Below, piece by piece: positions 24,219-32,992 of a stretch of DNA of 64,000 nt. Positions within the stretch are counted from its first letter, which is position 1; every line of letters starts with the position of its first letter. Where the stretch lies: NCBI RefSeq assembly GCF_027988105.1, contig NZ_JAQJZJ010000004.1:186001-250000 (forward strand), in the 5' to 3' direction. The notes under the pieces are model-generated. The model searched no databases, was not told the origin of the DNA, and saw nothing but the letters and a program-made list of their open reading frames with translations. This stretch comes from Pseudomonas aestuarii. Its GTDB lineage: Bacteria > Pseudomonadota > Gammaproteobacteria > Pseudomonadales > Pseudomonadaceae. The position numbers and the translations under genes are program-made.

Positions 24219-25064
24219 ATGTCCATCGAATCACCCAGCCTGGGCTATGGCCTGGGCCTGCGTACCCCCTATTACCAGGAGATTCTCGAGCAGCGACCCA
24301 ACGTCGACTGGTTCGAGGTGATCTCGGAAAATTACCTGGTCGAGGGCGGCAAGCCGCTCTACTACCTGGACGCCATCGGTGAACACTACCCGCTGGTGAT
24401 GCATGGCGTGTCGCTGTCGATCGGCGGCCCCCATGAACTGGATCGTGACTACCTGCGCCGCCTCAAGCAGCTGGCGGCGCGGGTGCAGCCGCAGTGGATC
24501 TCCGATCACCTGTGCTGGAGCCGTGGCAATGCCCACCAGTTGCACGACCTGCTGCCACTGCCGTTCACCGAAGAGAGCCTGCAGCACGTCGCCACGCGGG
24601 TGCGTCAGGTGCAGGACGTGATCGAACGGCCGCTGGTGCTGGAGAACGTCTCCAGCTACCTGCGCAGTGCCGACGATCAGTTCACTGAATGGCAGTTCCT
24701 CGCCGCGCTCAGTGAACTCAGCGGCTGCGAGTTGCTGCTCGACGTCAACAATGTCTATGTCAGTGCGCGCAACCATGGTTTCGAACCCTGGGACTTCATC
24801 AGCGGGCTGCCCAAGCAGCGGGTCCGCCAACTGCATCTGGCCGGGCACAGCGATTACGGCAGCTACCTGATCGACACCCATGATCAGCCGGTCAGCGATC
24901 CGGTCTGGCAGCTCTATCAGCGGACTTTGCGTCACCTGGGGCCGGTCTCGACGCTGCTCGAGCGGGACGACCACTACCCGCCATTTGCGGAGTTGCTCGG
25001 CGAGCTCGACCAGGCCCGCGCCTATGCCGCCGTGGCCCTGGAGGGAGTGCCGACATGCGCCTGA
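24219..25064 (+). CDS. DUF692 / MNIO-type RiPP-modifying enzyme (BufB-like)
   Basis: 281 residues from ATG 24219, chosen because AAGGAG lies 6 bp upstream. In-frame ATGs at 24129 and 24201 have no such site. It is a TIM-barrel DUF692 protein with candidate iron ligands His62 (VMHGVSLS), Asp96/His97 (SDHLCW), Glu142 (LENVSSY), Asp175 and Asn177 (DVNNVY), His186 (ARNHG), His210 (AGHSD), Asp219/His221 and Glu248 (LLERD). Multinuclear non-haem iron oxidases of this family modify cysteines of small precursors; bufferin enzymes form thiooxazoles. The substrate is most likely the peptide at 23903 and perhaps that at 17648. Confidence 0.9.
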   Translation: MSIESPSLGYGLGLRTPYYQEILEQRPNVDWFEVISENYLVEGGKPLYYLDAIGEHYPLVMHGVSLSIGGPHELDRDYLRRLKQLAARVQPQWISDHLCWSRGNAHQLHDLLPLPFTEESLQHVATRVRQVQDVIERPLVLENVSSYLRSADDQFTEWQFLAALSELSGCELLLDVNNVYVSARNHGFEPWDFISGLPKQRVRQLHLAGHSDYGSYLIDTHDQPVSDPVWQLYQRTLRHLGPVSTLLERDDHYPPFAELLGELDQARAYAAVALEGVPTCA

Positions 25065-25840
25065 ACGACTGGCAGCGTGAACTCGAGAGCTACCTGCTCG
25101 GCAGCGACCCGAGCGCCAAGCCGGCGTTGCGCGCCAGCCTGCTCGGCAGCCTGGCACTGAGCGCCGAGGATGGCCTGGCGATTTACCACAACGCCTACCG
25201 CGCGCGTCTGCTCGACGCCTTGCGCGGCGATTACCCGGCCGTGCACGGCTGGCTCGGCGACGTCGAGTTCGATGCCTTGGCCGGCGCCTATATCGATGCG
25301 CACCCCTCGCAGCACTTCAGCCTGCGCTGGCTGGGCGCCGAGTTGGCCAGCTTCATCGACACCTACCTGGTGCCCGAGCAGGCGATCCCGCTTGGCGAGC
25401 TGGCGCGGCTGGAGTGGGCGTTCAGCCTGGCTTTCGACGCGGCCGCCGGTGAGCCGCTGAGCATGGCGCAGATGGCCAGTCTACCGGCCGAGGACTGGCC
25501 GGCCCTGCAGGTGCGCCTGCTGCCCAGCGTGCAATGGCAGGTCTGCCGATACAACAGCCTGGCGCTCTGGCGCGCGTGCAAGGCGCAGAGCGAGTTCCCC
25601 GGTAGCCAGACGCTGGAGCAACCCCTGGTCTGCCTGATCTGGCGGCACGGCCTGGTCAGCCACTACCGCAGCCTGGAGCCCAACGAAGCCGCGGCCTTGC
25701 ACGGCATGGCCGTGGCCGGCTGGAGTTTCGCCGAACTCTGCGCGCAGTTGCACGAACTGGGTGAGGGCGCGCCGCTGCAAGCCGCCACCTGGCTGCGCCA
25801 ATGGCTGAGCGACGGCCTGTTGCAGCGACATGGCGGATAG
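25055..25840 (+). CDS. DUF2063 partner protein (BufC-like)
   Basis: 261 residues, starting inside bufB with a 10-bp overlap. The N-terminal DUF2063 domain (about 1-95) has LAIYHNAYRARLLDALRGDYPAVHGWLG, which is the family signature. This domain binds the precursor leader and presents it to the DUF692 enzyme. The C-terminal part is typical of longer members. No DoxX-type bufD gene follows; the next gene encodes cyclopropane fatty acid synthase. Confidence 0.88.
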   Translation: MRLNDWQRELESYLLGSDPSAKPALRASLLGSLALSAEDGLAIYHNAYRARLLDALRGDYPAVHGWLGDVEFDALAGAYIDAHPSQHFSLRWLGAELASFIDTYLVPEQAIPLGELARLEWAFSLAFDAAAGEPLSMAQMASLPAEDWPALQVRLLPSVQWQVCRYNSLALWRACKAQSEFPGSQTLEQPLVCLIWRHGLVSHYRSLEPNEAAALHGMAVAGWSFAELCAQLHELGEGAPLQAATWLRQWLSDGLLQRHGG

Positions 25841-25921
25841 CCATCTTTTATGCAGCCAATAGCCTGACAAGCGATCCAGCTGAACTAATCTATGGTTGAT
25901 TGGTGAAAGATGGAGGTTGCC

Positions 25922-27106
25922 ATGCTCGCCTACCTGCCTCCGGCCCTGCGTGATCTGCAACTGCCGTTGCGGCTGCGCTTGTGGGACGGCAAACAGATCG
26001 ATCTCGGCCCCGAGCCACGGGTCACCATGGTGGTGAAAGACCCGAGCCTGGTGGCGCAGCTGGCCCATCCGAGCCTGGCTGCTTTGGGTGGCGCCTATGT
26101 CGAAGGACGTTTGGAGCTGGAGGGGCCGATCAGCGCGGTGATCGAACTCGGTGATGCCCTCAGTCAGGCGCTGATCGACGATGAGCCGGTTGCCGAGTCG
26201 CAGCGCAGCGCCCACGACAAGGCCACCGATGCGGCGGCCATCAGCTACCACTACGACCTGTCCAACGACTTCTATGCGCTCTGGCTGGACCGCGAGATGG
26301 TCTACTCCTGCGCCTATTTCGAGACCGGCAGCGAAGACCTCGAGCAGGCCCAGCAGGCCAAGCTGCGCCACCTGTGCCGCAAGCTGCGCCTGCAGCCGGG
26401 CGAGCGCCTGCTCGATGTCGGCTGCGGTTGGGGCGGGCTGGCGCGCTTCGCCGCCCGCGAGTTCGGCGTCGAGGTGCATGGCATCACCCTCAGCCACGCG
26501 CAGCTGCAACTGGCCCGGCAGCGGGTCGCGGACGAGGGGCTGGCGTCGCAGGTGCAGCTGGAACTGCTGGACTATCGCGACCTGCCGCAGGACGGCCGCT
26601 TCGACAAGGTGGTCAGCGTCGGCATGTTCGAGCATGTCGGCCACGCCAACCTGCCGCTCTACTGCCAGCGGCTGTTCGGCGCGGTGAAGAGCGGCGGCCT
26701 GGTGATGAACCATGGCATCACCGCCAAATACACCGACGGCCGGCCAGTGGCGCGCGGTGGCGGCGAGTTCATCGGCCGCTACGTGTTCCCCGAAGGCGAG
26801 CTGCCGCACTTGGCGACCATGACCCGCGAACTCAGCGATGCCGGCCTGGAAGTGGTCGACGTGGAAAACCTGCGCCTGCATTACGCGCGCACCCTGGAAC
26901 ACTGGAGTGCACGCCTGGAAACGCAACTGGAGCAGGCCGCGCAGCTGGTGCCCGAGCAGGCCCTGCGCATCTGGCGGCTGTACCTGGCCGGTTGCGCCTA
27001 CGGTTTCGCCCGTGGCTGGATGAGCCTGCACCAGATCCTCGCGGTCAAGCCGCACGCCGATGGCAGTCACGACCTGCCCTGGACCCGCGCCGACCTGTAT
27101 CGCTGA
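25922..27106 (+). CDS. Cyclopropane-fatty-acyl-phospholipid synthase family methyltransferase
   Basis: 394 residues from ATG 25922, preceded by GGAGG at the right distance. The SAM-binding motif LLDVGCGWGGLARFAA is near residue 165, with AISYHYDLSNDFYALWLD before it and KVVSVGMFEHVGH after it. All are diagnostic of the Cfa family. It adds a methylene bridge to unsaturated membrane lipids. An equivalent gene follows glmS at a distance in P. aeruginosa, so this is likely ancestral neighbourhood rather than part of the copper block. Confidence 0.92.
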   Translation: MLAYLPPALRDLQLPLRLRLWDGKQIDLGPEPRVTMVVKDPSLVAQLAHPSLAALGGAYVEGRLELEGPISAVIELGDALSQALIDDEPVAESQRSAHDKATDAAAISYHYDLSNDFYALWLDREMVYSCAYFETGSEDLEQAQQAKLRHLCRKLRLQPGERLLDVGCGWGGLARFAAREFGVEVHGITLSHAQLQLARQRVADEGLASQVQLELLDYRDLPQDGRFDKVVSVGMFEHVGHANLPLYCQRLFGAVKSGGLVMNHGITAKYTDGRPVARGGGEFIGRYVFPEGELPHLATMTRELSDAGLEVVDVENLRLHYARTLEHWSARLETQLEQAAQLVPEQALRIWRLYLAGCAYGFARGWMSLHQILAVKPHADGSHDLPWTRADLYR

Positions 27107-27177
27107 ACCTGACGAAGGAGCGCCGCCCCCATCGCAGCTGCAGCAGGCCTACGGAGAATGCGCGGTCTGCTGCTCTT

Positions 27178-27343
27178 GTAGGATGGCGCGGGCCGCGTAG
27201 GATTGAGCGCAGCGATACCCACCGGCCGGTTTATGCCTGTACCCGCTGGCAGGGCGAATATCGATGATGGGTTACGGCGCATTTGTTCTGCCGCCAGCAG
27301 GTCAATTTGCGGGCGCCTAACCCGCGCGGTCCCCCTCATCCTA
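27178..27343. repeat. Dispersed intergenic repeats (copy 2) in the gap before the LysE gene
   Basis: GTAGGATGG at 27178-27186 and GAGCGCAGCGATACCC ending at 27220 match the element at 10514. A second imperfect pair, GATGGGTTA near 27264 and TAACCC near 27318 with a final CATCCTA, follows. The rest of the 326-bp gap (27107-27432) shows nothing else I can name. Confidence 0.5.
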
Positions 27344-27432
27344 GCCGCCTGCCAGGGGCAGTTTCCTTCAATACCACGCGTTGCCCGCCTGTCAGTCTTC
27401 GCCTTCTCTCTGGCGATGCGGGCAGCTACGCG

Positions 27433-28020
27433 ATGACTCTTCTGCTTTCCATGGCGGCCTTTGCCCTGGCTTCCTCGATTTCCCCTGGCCCGGTCAACCT
27501 GGTGGCGCTCAGCTCCGCCGCCCGCTATGGCCTGCGCGCCGGCCTGCGGCATGTGACCGGCGCGACCCTGGGCTTCACCCTGTTATTGCTGGCCATGGGC
27601 CTGGGGCTGCATCGCCTGTTGCAGCAATGGCCGCTGCTGGCGACGCTGATTCGCTGGGCCGGCGTGGCCTTCCTGCTCTACATGGCCTATGGCCTGGCGC
27701 GTGACGATGGCCGGCTGGATGGCGGCAAGGTGCAACAGCCACCCACCCTGCTCACCGGCGCGGTGATGCAGTGGCTCAATCCCAAGGCCTGGCTGGCGGC
27801 CCTGGCCGGCATGGGCGCCTATGCGGCGGACGGCGAACTGGCCGTGGTTGGGCAGTTCGCCGCGCTGTATTTCGTCATCTGCTACCTGTCCCTGGCCTGC
27901 TGGGCCTATGCCGGTGCGTTCCTGCGCCAGTACCTGGAGCAACCGCGGCGCCTGCGCCTGTTCAATCGCGCCTTGGCCTTGCTGCTGGTAGCGTCTGCGC
28001 TCTACCTGCTGTGGCCCTGA
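27433..28020 (+). CDS. LysE/RhtB-family amino-acid exporter
   Basis: 195 residues from ATG 27433. The frame is open upstream through repeat DNA, but the family start MTLLLSMAAFALASSISPGPVN sits here. Five to six membrane helices are visible, with the LysE signature SPGPVNLVALSSAARYG. It exports amino acids or related metabolites. It ends directly against the AraC-type regulator gene on the opposite strand, a pairing commonly seen for LysE exporters and their regulators. Confidence 0.88.
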   Translation: MTLLLSMAAFALASSISPGPVNLVALSSAARYGLRAGLRHVTGATLGFTLLLLAMGLGLHRLLQQWPLLATLIRWAGVAFLLYMAYGLARDDGRLDGGKVQQPPTLLTGAVMQWLNPKAWLAALAGMGAYAADGELAVVGQFAALYFVICYLSLACWAYAGAFLRQYLEQPRRLRLFNRALALLLVASALYLLWP

Positions 28021-28851
28021 TCAGGCCGAACGGCGGTATTGGCCGGGGGTGGCGGCGAGCAGCTGCTTGAAGGTGCGCTGCAAATGCGCCTGGTCGGCGA
28101 AACCGGCCGCCAGGGCCACCTCGGCAATCTCGCCGCCCTGTCGCAGTCTGGCCTGGGCGTATTGGATGCGGCTGTTGACCAGGTAGGCGTGGGGCGTCAT
28201 GCCATAGCCGCGGCGGAAGCTGCGGCTCAGGTAGGAAGGGGAGAGCCCGGCTGCCGCGCAGATGTCTTCCAGCTTCAACGCCTCGGTGCAGTGCGCGCGG
28301 ATAAACTCGGCGGCCAGGTGCACGCGTGGATTGTCCTCGCGGCGGCTGCGGGGCGCCGGGGCGAGGCGGCGTTGCAGTTCGGCGAAGAACTCCAGCAGGG
28401 CACAGTGCTTGTGCAGGCCGTCGGCCTGCGGGTCGCTGAGCAGGTCAAAGAGGCGATTCAGTCCGACGTAGAGCGTCGGATCCTGGCTGAGGATGGCCGA
28501 GAAGGCGCGCAGCGGCTGGTTGCGGCTAAAGCCTGCCTGGTGCTGCAGTTCGGTCAGCCAGGCCGCGTCGACATAAAACATGCGATAGGACCAGAGCTGA
28601 TCCTCCAGCGGGTTGCAGGCGTGCACGTCACCCGGGTTCATCAGCACCACGCTGCCGGCACCGATCCGTTCGTGCGCCTTCTCGTTGAGGTAGCTGCTGC
28701 GACCGTGGGTGACGGCGCCGATCGAGAAGCATTCATGGGCATGCCTGGCGTAGCACAACTGGCGCCCATCGAGCACATCGCGCGCCTCCACGAACGGCAG
28801 GGCCGGGTCGCGCCAGAAGCGTGGGGTGGTCGGCTGATTCACTGTTGCCAT
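28021..28851 (-). CDS. AraC-family transcriptional regulator
   Basis: 276 residues. The N-terminal cupin-like sensor (about 20-150) has ARHAHECFSIGAVTHG and GSVVLMNPGDVHACNP. The C-terminal double HTH (about 175-275) has LKLEDICAAAGLSPSYLSR and EIAEVALAAGFADQAHLQRTFK. It converges with the LysE exporter gene, whose expression it may control. The effector is unknown. Confidence 0.9.
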   Translation of the reverse strand: MATVNQPTTPRFWRDPALPFVEARDVLDGRQLCYARHAHECFSIGAVTHGRSSYLNEKAHERIGAGSVVLMNPGDVHACNPLEDQLWSYRMFYVDAAWLTELQHQAGFSRNQPLRAFSAILSQDPTLYVGLNRLFDLLSDPQADGLHKHCALLEFFAELQRRLAPAPRSRREDNPRVHLAAEFIRAHCTEALKLEDICAAAGLSPSYLSRSFRRGYGMTPHAYLVNSRIQYAQARLRQGGEIAEVALAAGFADQAHLQRTFKQLLAATPGQYRRSA

Positions 28852-28984
28852 GTTGCCTGCCCGCCGACTGATTCAGACCAAGGGTTCGACTATAGCCGGC
28901 TGCGCCGGCGGCACAACCCTGGAGCGCCTGCAATGGGCCACGCTTTGCCTTACCATGCCGGGATTGGGTCGAGTCGAGCCGTGC

Positions 28985-30739
28985 ATGCCTGCCTTTTTTC
29001 CGCGTTTTCGCGTCATCCTGATCGTGCTGCTGATTCTCCTCGGCCTGCTCGCCAGCATCTGGCTGGCCGGCCGTTATGCCGAGCAGCGCGCCTGGCAGGA
29101 GCGTAGCGTCGAGGCGCGTGGCCAGTTGCAACTCTATGCCCAGTCGATCCATACCTTGGTCGAGCGCTTTCGCTCGGTGCCCGAGGTGCTGGCGCTGGAC
29201 AGCGATATCAAGTCGCTGCTGCATGCGCCGAACGATCGCCTGTTGCGCGAAAAACTCAATCAACGCCTGGAGCAGTTGAACGCCGCGGCCGGTTCCACCG
29301 TGCTCTACCTGCTCGACAGCCAGGGCGAGACCCTGGTAGCGAGCAACTGGCGCGACTGGAGCAGCTTCGTCGGCAACAACTACGCCTTCCGCCCCTACTT
29401 TCAGGATGCCGTGCGTCAGTCTTCCGGGCGCTATTTCGCGGTGGGGGTGACCACCGGGATTCCCGGTTATTTTCTTTCCCATGTGGTGCGCGACGATAAC
29501 GGCGCGGTGCTCGGTGTGCTGGTGGTCAAGCTCGAACTGGAGGAATTGCAGCGCGAATGGGCGGGGCAGACCGGGGTGTTGCTGGTGGCCGACAGCTATT
29601 CGGTGGTGATCCTCAGCAGCCGGCCGGCCTGGCGCTTTCTCGCCCTGCAGACGTTGAGCGAACAGGCCCGCGGCGAGCTGGTGGAAGTGCGCAAGTATGC
29701 CGAACAGGCGCTGCAACCGCTGCCCAGCGAGCTGCGCCGGCGCATCGGCGAGGACAGCGAATGGCGCCGGGTCGACGGTCCGGACGGGCGCCGCGACTAC
29801 CTTTGGCAGCGTCTGGCGTTGCCCGAGGAAGACTGGACCCTGCATCTGCTGGTCGAGCCGCAGGCGCTGGTCGATAGCGTGCGCAGCTACCGCCTGGCCG
29901 CCGCCGGGGTGTGGATGACCCTGGCCTTCCTGTTGCTGTACCTGGCCCAGCGGCGCAAGAACCAGCGCCTGCAGGCCGGGATTCGCGAGCGCCTGGAGCG
30001 CGAGGTGGCGCTGCGCACCGCCGAGTTGCGCGAGGCCCAGGATGGCCTGGTGCACGCGGCGAAGATGGCCGCCCTGGGGCAGATGTCGGCGGCCATGGCC
30101 CATGAAATCAACCAGCCGCTGACCGCCATGCAGATGCAGCTGGGCAGCCTGCGCCTGCTCCTCGACAGCGGTCGCCAGGCCGACGTGCACGAAGGCTTGC
30201 GCCGCATCGACGGCCTGCTGCAACGAATGGCCGGGCTCACCGGGCACCTGAAGACCTTCGCCCGCAAGAGCCCGGCCGGCCTCAGCGAACGCCTGCGCCT
30301 GGGCGATGTGCTGGCGCAGGCGCTGCAGCTGCTGGCGCCGCGCCTGCGCAGCGAACAGGTGGAGTTGCGCAGCGAAATAGATGCGAACGTGCAGGTGATG
30401 GGCGATGCAATCCGTCTCGAGCAGGTGCTGCTCAATCTGCTGAACAATGCCCTGGATGCCATGGCGGACGCCGAGCAGCGGCTGCTCACGGTGTCGATCC
30501 AGCGCCAGGGCGAGCAGTGCCTGCTGAGTATTGCGGACAGTGGCGGCGGCATTGCCGAGGACAACCTGAGCCGGGTGTTCGAGCCGTTCTTCACCACCAA
30601 GCCGGTGGGCCAGGGCTTGGGCCTGGGGCTGGCGGTGTCCTACGGCATCATCCGCGAGCTGGGCGGCAACCTGGAAGCGGGCAATGGCCCCGAGGGCGCA
30701 GTGTTTACCCTCAGGTTGCCGGCTGTGCCAGACCGCTAA
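28985..30739 (+). CDS. DctB/MifS-like sensor histidine kinase
   Basis: 584 residues from ATG 28985. There are two membrane helices (about 10-30 and 300-320) around a large periplasmic dCache/DctB-type sensor with NNYAFRPYFQDAV and TTGIPGYFLS. A coiled region, the H-box MAHEINQPLTAMQM, then NLLNNALDAM and GLGLGLAVSYGII follow. DctB-type kinases sense dicarboxylates or 2-oxoglutarate and act on sigma-54 regulators. No regulator gene is adjacent. The best partner is at 43444, 12.7 kb away. By position and domains it resembles P. aeruginosa MifS. Confidence 0.88.
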   Translation: MPAFFPRFRVILIVLLILLGLLASIWLAGRYAEQRAWQERSVEARGQLQLYAQSIHTLVERFRSVPEVLALDSDIKSLLHAPNDRLLREKLNQRLEQLNAAAGSTVLYLLDSQGETLVASNWRDWSSFVGNNYAFRPYFQDAVRQSSGRYFAVGVTTGIPGYFLSHVVRDDNGAVLGVLVVKLELEELQREWAGQTGVLLVADSYSVVILSSRPAWRFLALQTLSEQARGELVEVRKYAEQALQPLPSELRRRIGEDSEWRRVDGPDGRRDYLWQRLALPEEDWTLHLLVEPQALVDSVRSYRLAAAGVWMTLAFLLLYLAQRRKNQRLQAGIRERLEREVALRTAELREAQDGLVHAAKMAALGQMSAAMAHEINQPLTAMQMQLGSLRLLLDSGRQADVHEGLRRIDGLLQRMAGLTGHLKTFARKSPAGLSERLRLGDVLAQALQLLAPRLRSEQVELRSEIDANVQVMGDAIRLEQVLLNLLNNALDAMADAEQRLLTVSIQRQGEQCLLSIADSGGGIAEDNLSRVFEPFFTTKPVGQGLGLGLAVSYGIIRELGGNLEAGNGPEGAVFTLRLPAVPDR

Positions 30740-30743
30740 CCTG

Positions 30744-30775
30744 GCGGCCTGTCCAGCTGTAGCCGGGCAGGCCGC
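30744..30775 (+). terminator. Hairpin downstream of the sensor kinase
   Basis: GCGGCCTG (30744-30751) pairs with CAGGCCGC (30768-30775), starting 4 bp after the kinase stop. No T-run follows. It may end the kinase transcript before the HyuA-like gene. Confidence 0.4.
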
Positions 30776-30890
30776 TAACCCGCTCAGTGGTTGTCGCTTT
30801 TCAGTGGTGCCATGCCGCTGGTGGAGCAGTGGCAAGCCTGGCCGGGTGCTATTACTGCGGTCTATCTGCCCTTAAGGAGCCGCTTCCGAC

Positions 30891-32915
30891 ATGGCATATT
30901 TTCTCGGCATCGATACCGGCGGTACCTTCACCGATGCCGTGCTGCTGGACGACCAGCGCCGGGTGGTGGCCTCGGCCAAGCGGCTGACCACGCGTCTGGA
31001 TTTGAGCGTCGGCATCGGCCAGTCGATGGCCGCGCTGCCGCAGCAGCTCCTGCCCGAGGTCGCCCTGGTGTCGCTGTCCTCGACCCTGACCACCAACTCG
31101 GCGGTGGAAGGCAAGGGTTCGCCGGTGTGCGTGCTGCTGATCGGCTACGACGCCCAGCAGCTCAAGGCCAGCGGCTTGCCCGAGTTGCTCGGGCCGGACG
31201 GCATCGTCCTGTTGGCCGGCGGCCACGATGCCGGCGGCCATGAGCAGGCGGCGCTGGACGAGGAGGCGGCGCGCCAGGCGATCCTGGCCCACCGCGACCG
31301 GGTCTCGGCCTTCGCCATTTCGGCGACCTTCAGCGTGCGCAACCCTTCCCACGAGCTGCGCGTGCAGGAGTTGGTCAACGACCTGGCCGGCAAACCGGTC
31401 AGTTGCGGGCATGAGCTGGCCTCGTCGCTGGGCGCGCCGCGGCGCGCCATGACCGCGGCGCTGAACGCGCGCATGATCGCCCAGGTCAGCCAGTTGATCG
31501 ACTCGGTCCAGGGCCTGCTGGCCGCGCAGGACATCCAGGCGCCGTTGATGATCGTCAAGGGCGATGGTTCGCTGGTCAATGCCGCCAGCGCCATGTTGCG
31601 CCCGATCAGTACGGTGTTGTCGGGCCCTGCCGCCAGCGTCAACGGGGCCTGTGCCCTGAGCGGCTATCGCGACCTGATCGTGGCCGACATGGGCGGCACC
31701 ACCACCGACATCGCGGTGGTGCGCAATGGCCGCCCCGAGCTGTCCTTCGATGGTGCCCGGGTCGGTGACTGGCGGCCGATGGTCGAAGCCATCCGCCTGT
31801 ACTCGATCGGTCTGGGCGGAGACAGCGAGGTGAGCTTCGACAGTGGCCAGGGCATTGCCATCGGCCCGCGCCGGGTGGTGCCGCTGAGCCTGCTGGCCAG
31901 CCAGTACCCGGCGGTGATCGCGGTGCTCGAGCGCCAGTTGCAGTCACACCCCTGCAGCAGCCATAACCGCTTTGCCCTACGCCTGCAGCGCGATGACGCC
32001 CTGCTGCGCCACCTGACCCCCGACGAGCAGTTGGCCTGGGAACGCCTGGAAGCCGGCCCGGTGGACATCGAGCAGGCGGCCATGGACGAGCGCTGGCTGG
32101 CACGCGCGCTGGCCCGTCTGGAGCGCAAGGGGCTGGTGATCTACAGCGGCTTCACGCCCACCGACGCCGCCCATGTACTGGGTATTTCCCAGCACTGGAG
32201 CACCCAGGCGGCCAGCTTGGCGGCGCGTATCTGGGCGCGCCGGATGCGTCGCCAGTACGGCTTCGGCACCTGGCCGGAAGGCGACGCCGAGGCGCCCGCC
32301 CGGGACGTGTTCCAGCGGGTCATCCGGGTCATCTGCAGCAAATTGGTCGAGGCCGGGCTGCACGATGCCGGCCAGGACGGCGACGTCAGCCGGCTGGCGA
32401 AGGTGCTCAGCGAGCTGGTCATGACCCCGCAGGAGGGGCGTGCTGCCCGCTCGGTGTTCAGCCTGCATTTCGCCGACGACCTGCCGGTGGTGGCCGTCGG
32501 CGGTCCGGCCTCGAGTTACTATCCGAAGGCGGCCGAGGCCCTGGGCGTGCGCCTATGTCTGCCACCGCACGGCGAGGTCGCCAACGCAGTGGGCACGCTG
32601 TTTGGCGAGGTGGTGCAGCGCGTGCACATCACCGTGCTGCAACCGCAATTCGGGGTTTTCCGGGTGTTTACCCGCCACGGCCCGGTGGACCATGCCAGCC
32701 TCGACGCGGCGCTCGCCCAGGCGCGCGCCGAAGCCGCCGTGGACGCGGAGCTGCTGGCCCGGCAGGCCGGCGCCGATAGCCTGCGCATCGAATACCAGCT
32801 GGAGGAAAACTGCGTGCGCAACGATATCGACGGCGAGATGTTCTTCGAGGCCCGGGTCACCGCGCTGGCCTGCGGGATGCCGGCGCTGTACGTGGCGGCG
32901 CTCACCGAGGCTTGA
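30891..32915 (+). CDS. Hydantoinase/oxoprolinase family (HyuA-like) ASKHA protein
   Basis: 674 residues. The N-terminal Hydant_A_N pattern (FLGIDTGGTFTDAVLLD) and the actin-like ATPase core (DLIVADMGGTTTDIAVVRNG, SIGLGGDSEV) are both clear. The C-terminal part (about 410-674) is less typical of hydantoinases and includes a winged-helix-like region and VVAVGGPASSYYPKAA. No HyuB subunit gene is nearby, so a classical hydantoinase is unlikely. It borders the MttB gene on the opposite strand. Its ATPase fold suggests an activation or repair role in corrinoid methyl transfer, as an inference only. Confidence 0.75.
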   Translation: MAYFLGIDTGGTFTDAVLLDDQRRVVASAKRLTTRLDLSVGIGQSMAALPQQLLPEVALVSLSSTLTTNSAVEGKGSPVCVLLIGYDAQQLKASGLPELLGPDGIVLLAGGHDAGGHEQAALDEEAARQAILAHRDRVSAFAISATFSVRNPSHELRVQELVNDLAGKPVSCGHELASSLGAPRRAMTAALNARMIAQVSQLIDSVQGLLAAQDIQAPLMIVKGDGSLVNAASAMLRPISTVLSGPAASVNGACALSGYRDLIVADMGGTTTDIAVVRNGRPELSFDGARVGDWRPMVEAIRLYSIGLGGDSEVSFDSGQGIAIGPRRVVPLSLLASQYPAVIAVLERQLQSHPCSSHNRFALRLQRDDALLRHLTPDEQLAWERLEAGPVDIEQAAMDERWLARALARLERKGLVIYSGFTPTDAAHVLGISQHWSTQAASLAARIWARRMRRQYGFGTWPEGDAEAPARDVFQRVIRVICSKLVEAGLHDAGQDGDVSRLAKVLSELVMTPQEGRAARSVFSLHFADDLPVVAVGGPASSYYPKAAEALGVRLCLPPHGEVANAVGTLFGEVVQRVHITVLQPQFGVFRVFTRHGPVDHASLDAALAQARAEAAVDAELLARQAGADSLRIEYQLEENCVRNDIDGEMFFEARVTALACGMPALYVAALTEA

Positions 32916-32941
32916 GGTCAACCGGGAGCCGCCAGGAAAAC

Positions 32942-32973
32942 GCCAGAAGGCGGCCCGAGGACCGCCTTCTGGC
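32942..32973. terminator. Bidirectional terminator between the HyuA-like and MttB genes
   Basis: GCCAGAAGGCGG (32942-32953) pairs perfectly over 12 bp with CCGCCTTCTGGC (32962-32973). The AAAA at 32937-32940 becomes a T-run when read from the minus strand, so it should stop mttB transcripts best. The two genes converge on it. Confidence 0.85.
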
Positions 32974-32992
32974 ATTGTGCAGCAGCCTGCGC

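Noticed and set aside
28733..30835. 700-codon antisense frame opposite the sensor kinase
   Set aside because: It is rich in Gln, Ala, Leu and His as expected for a shadow of a GC-rich gene. The kinase domains on the plus strand are unambiguous.
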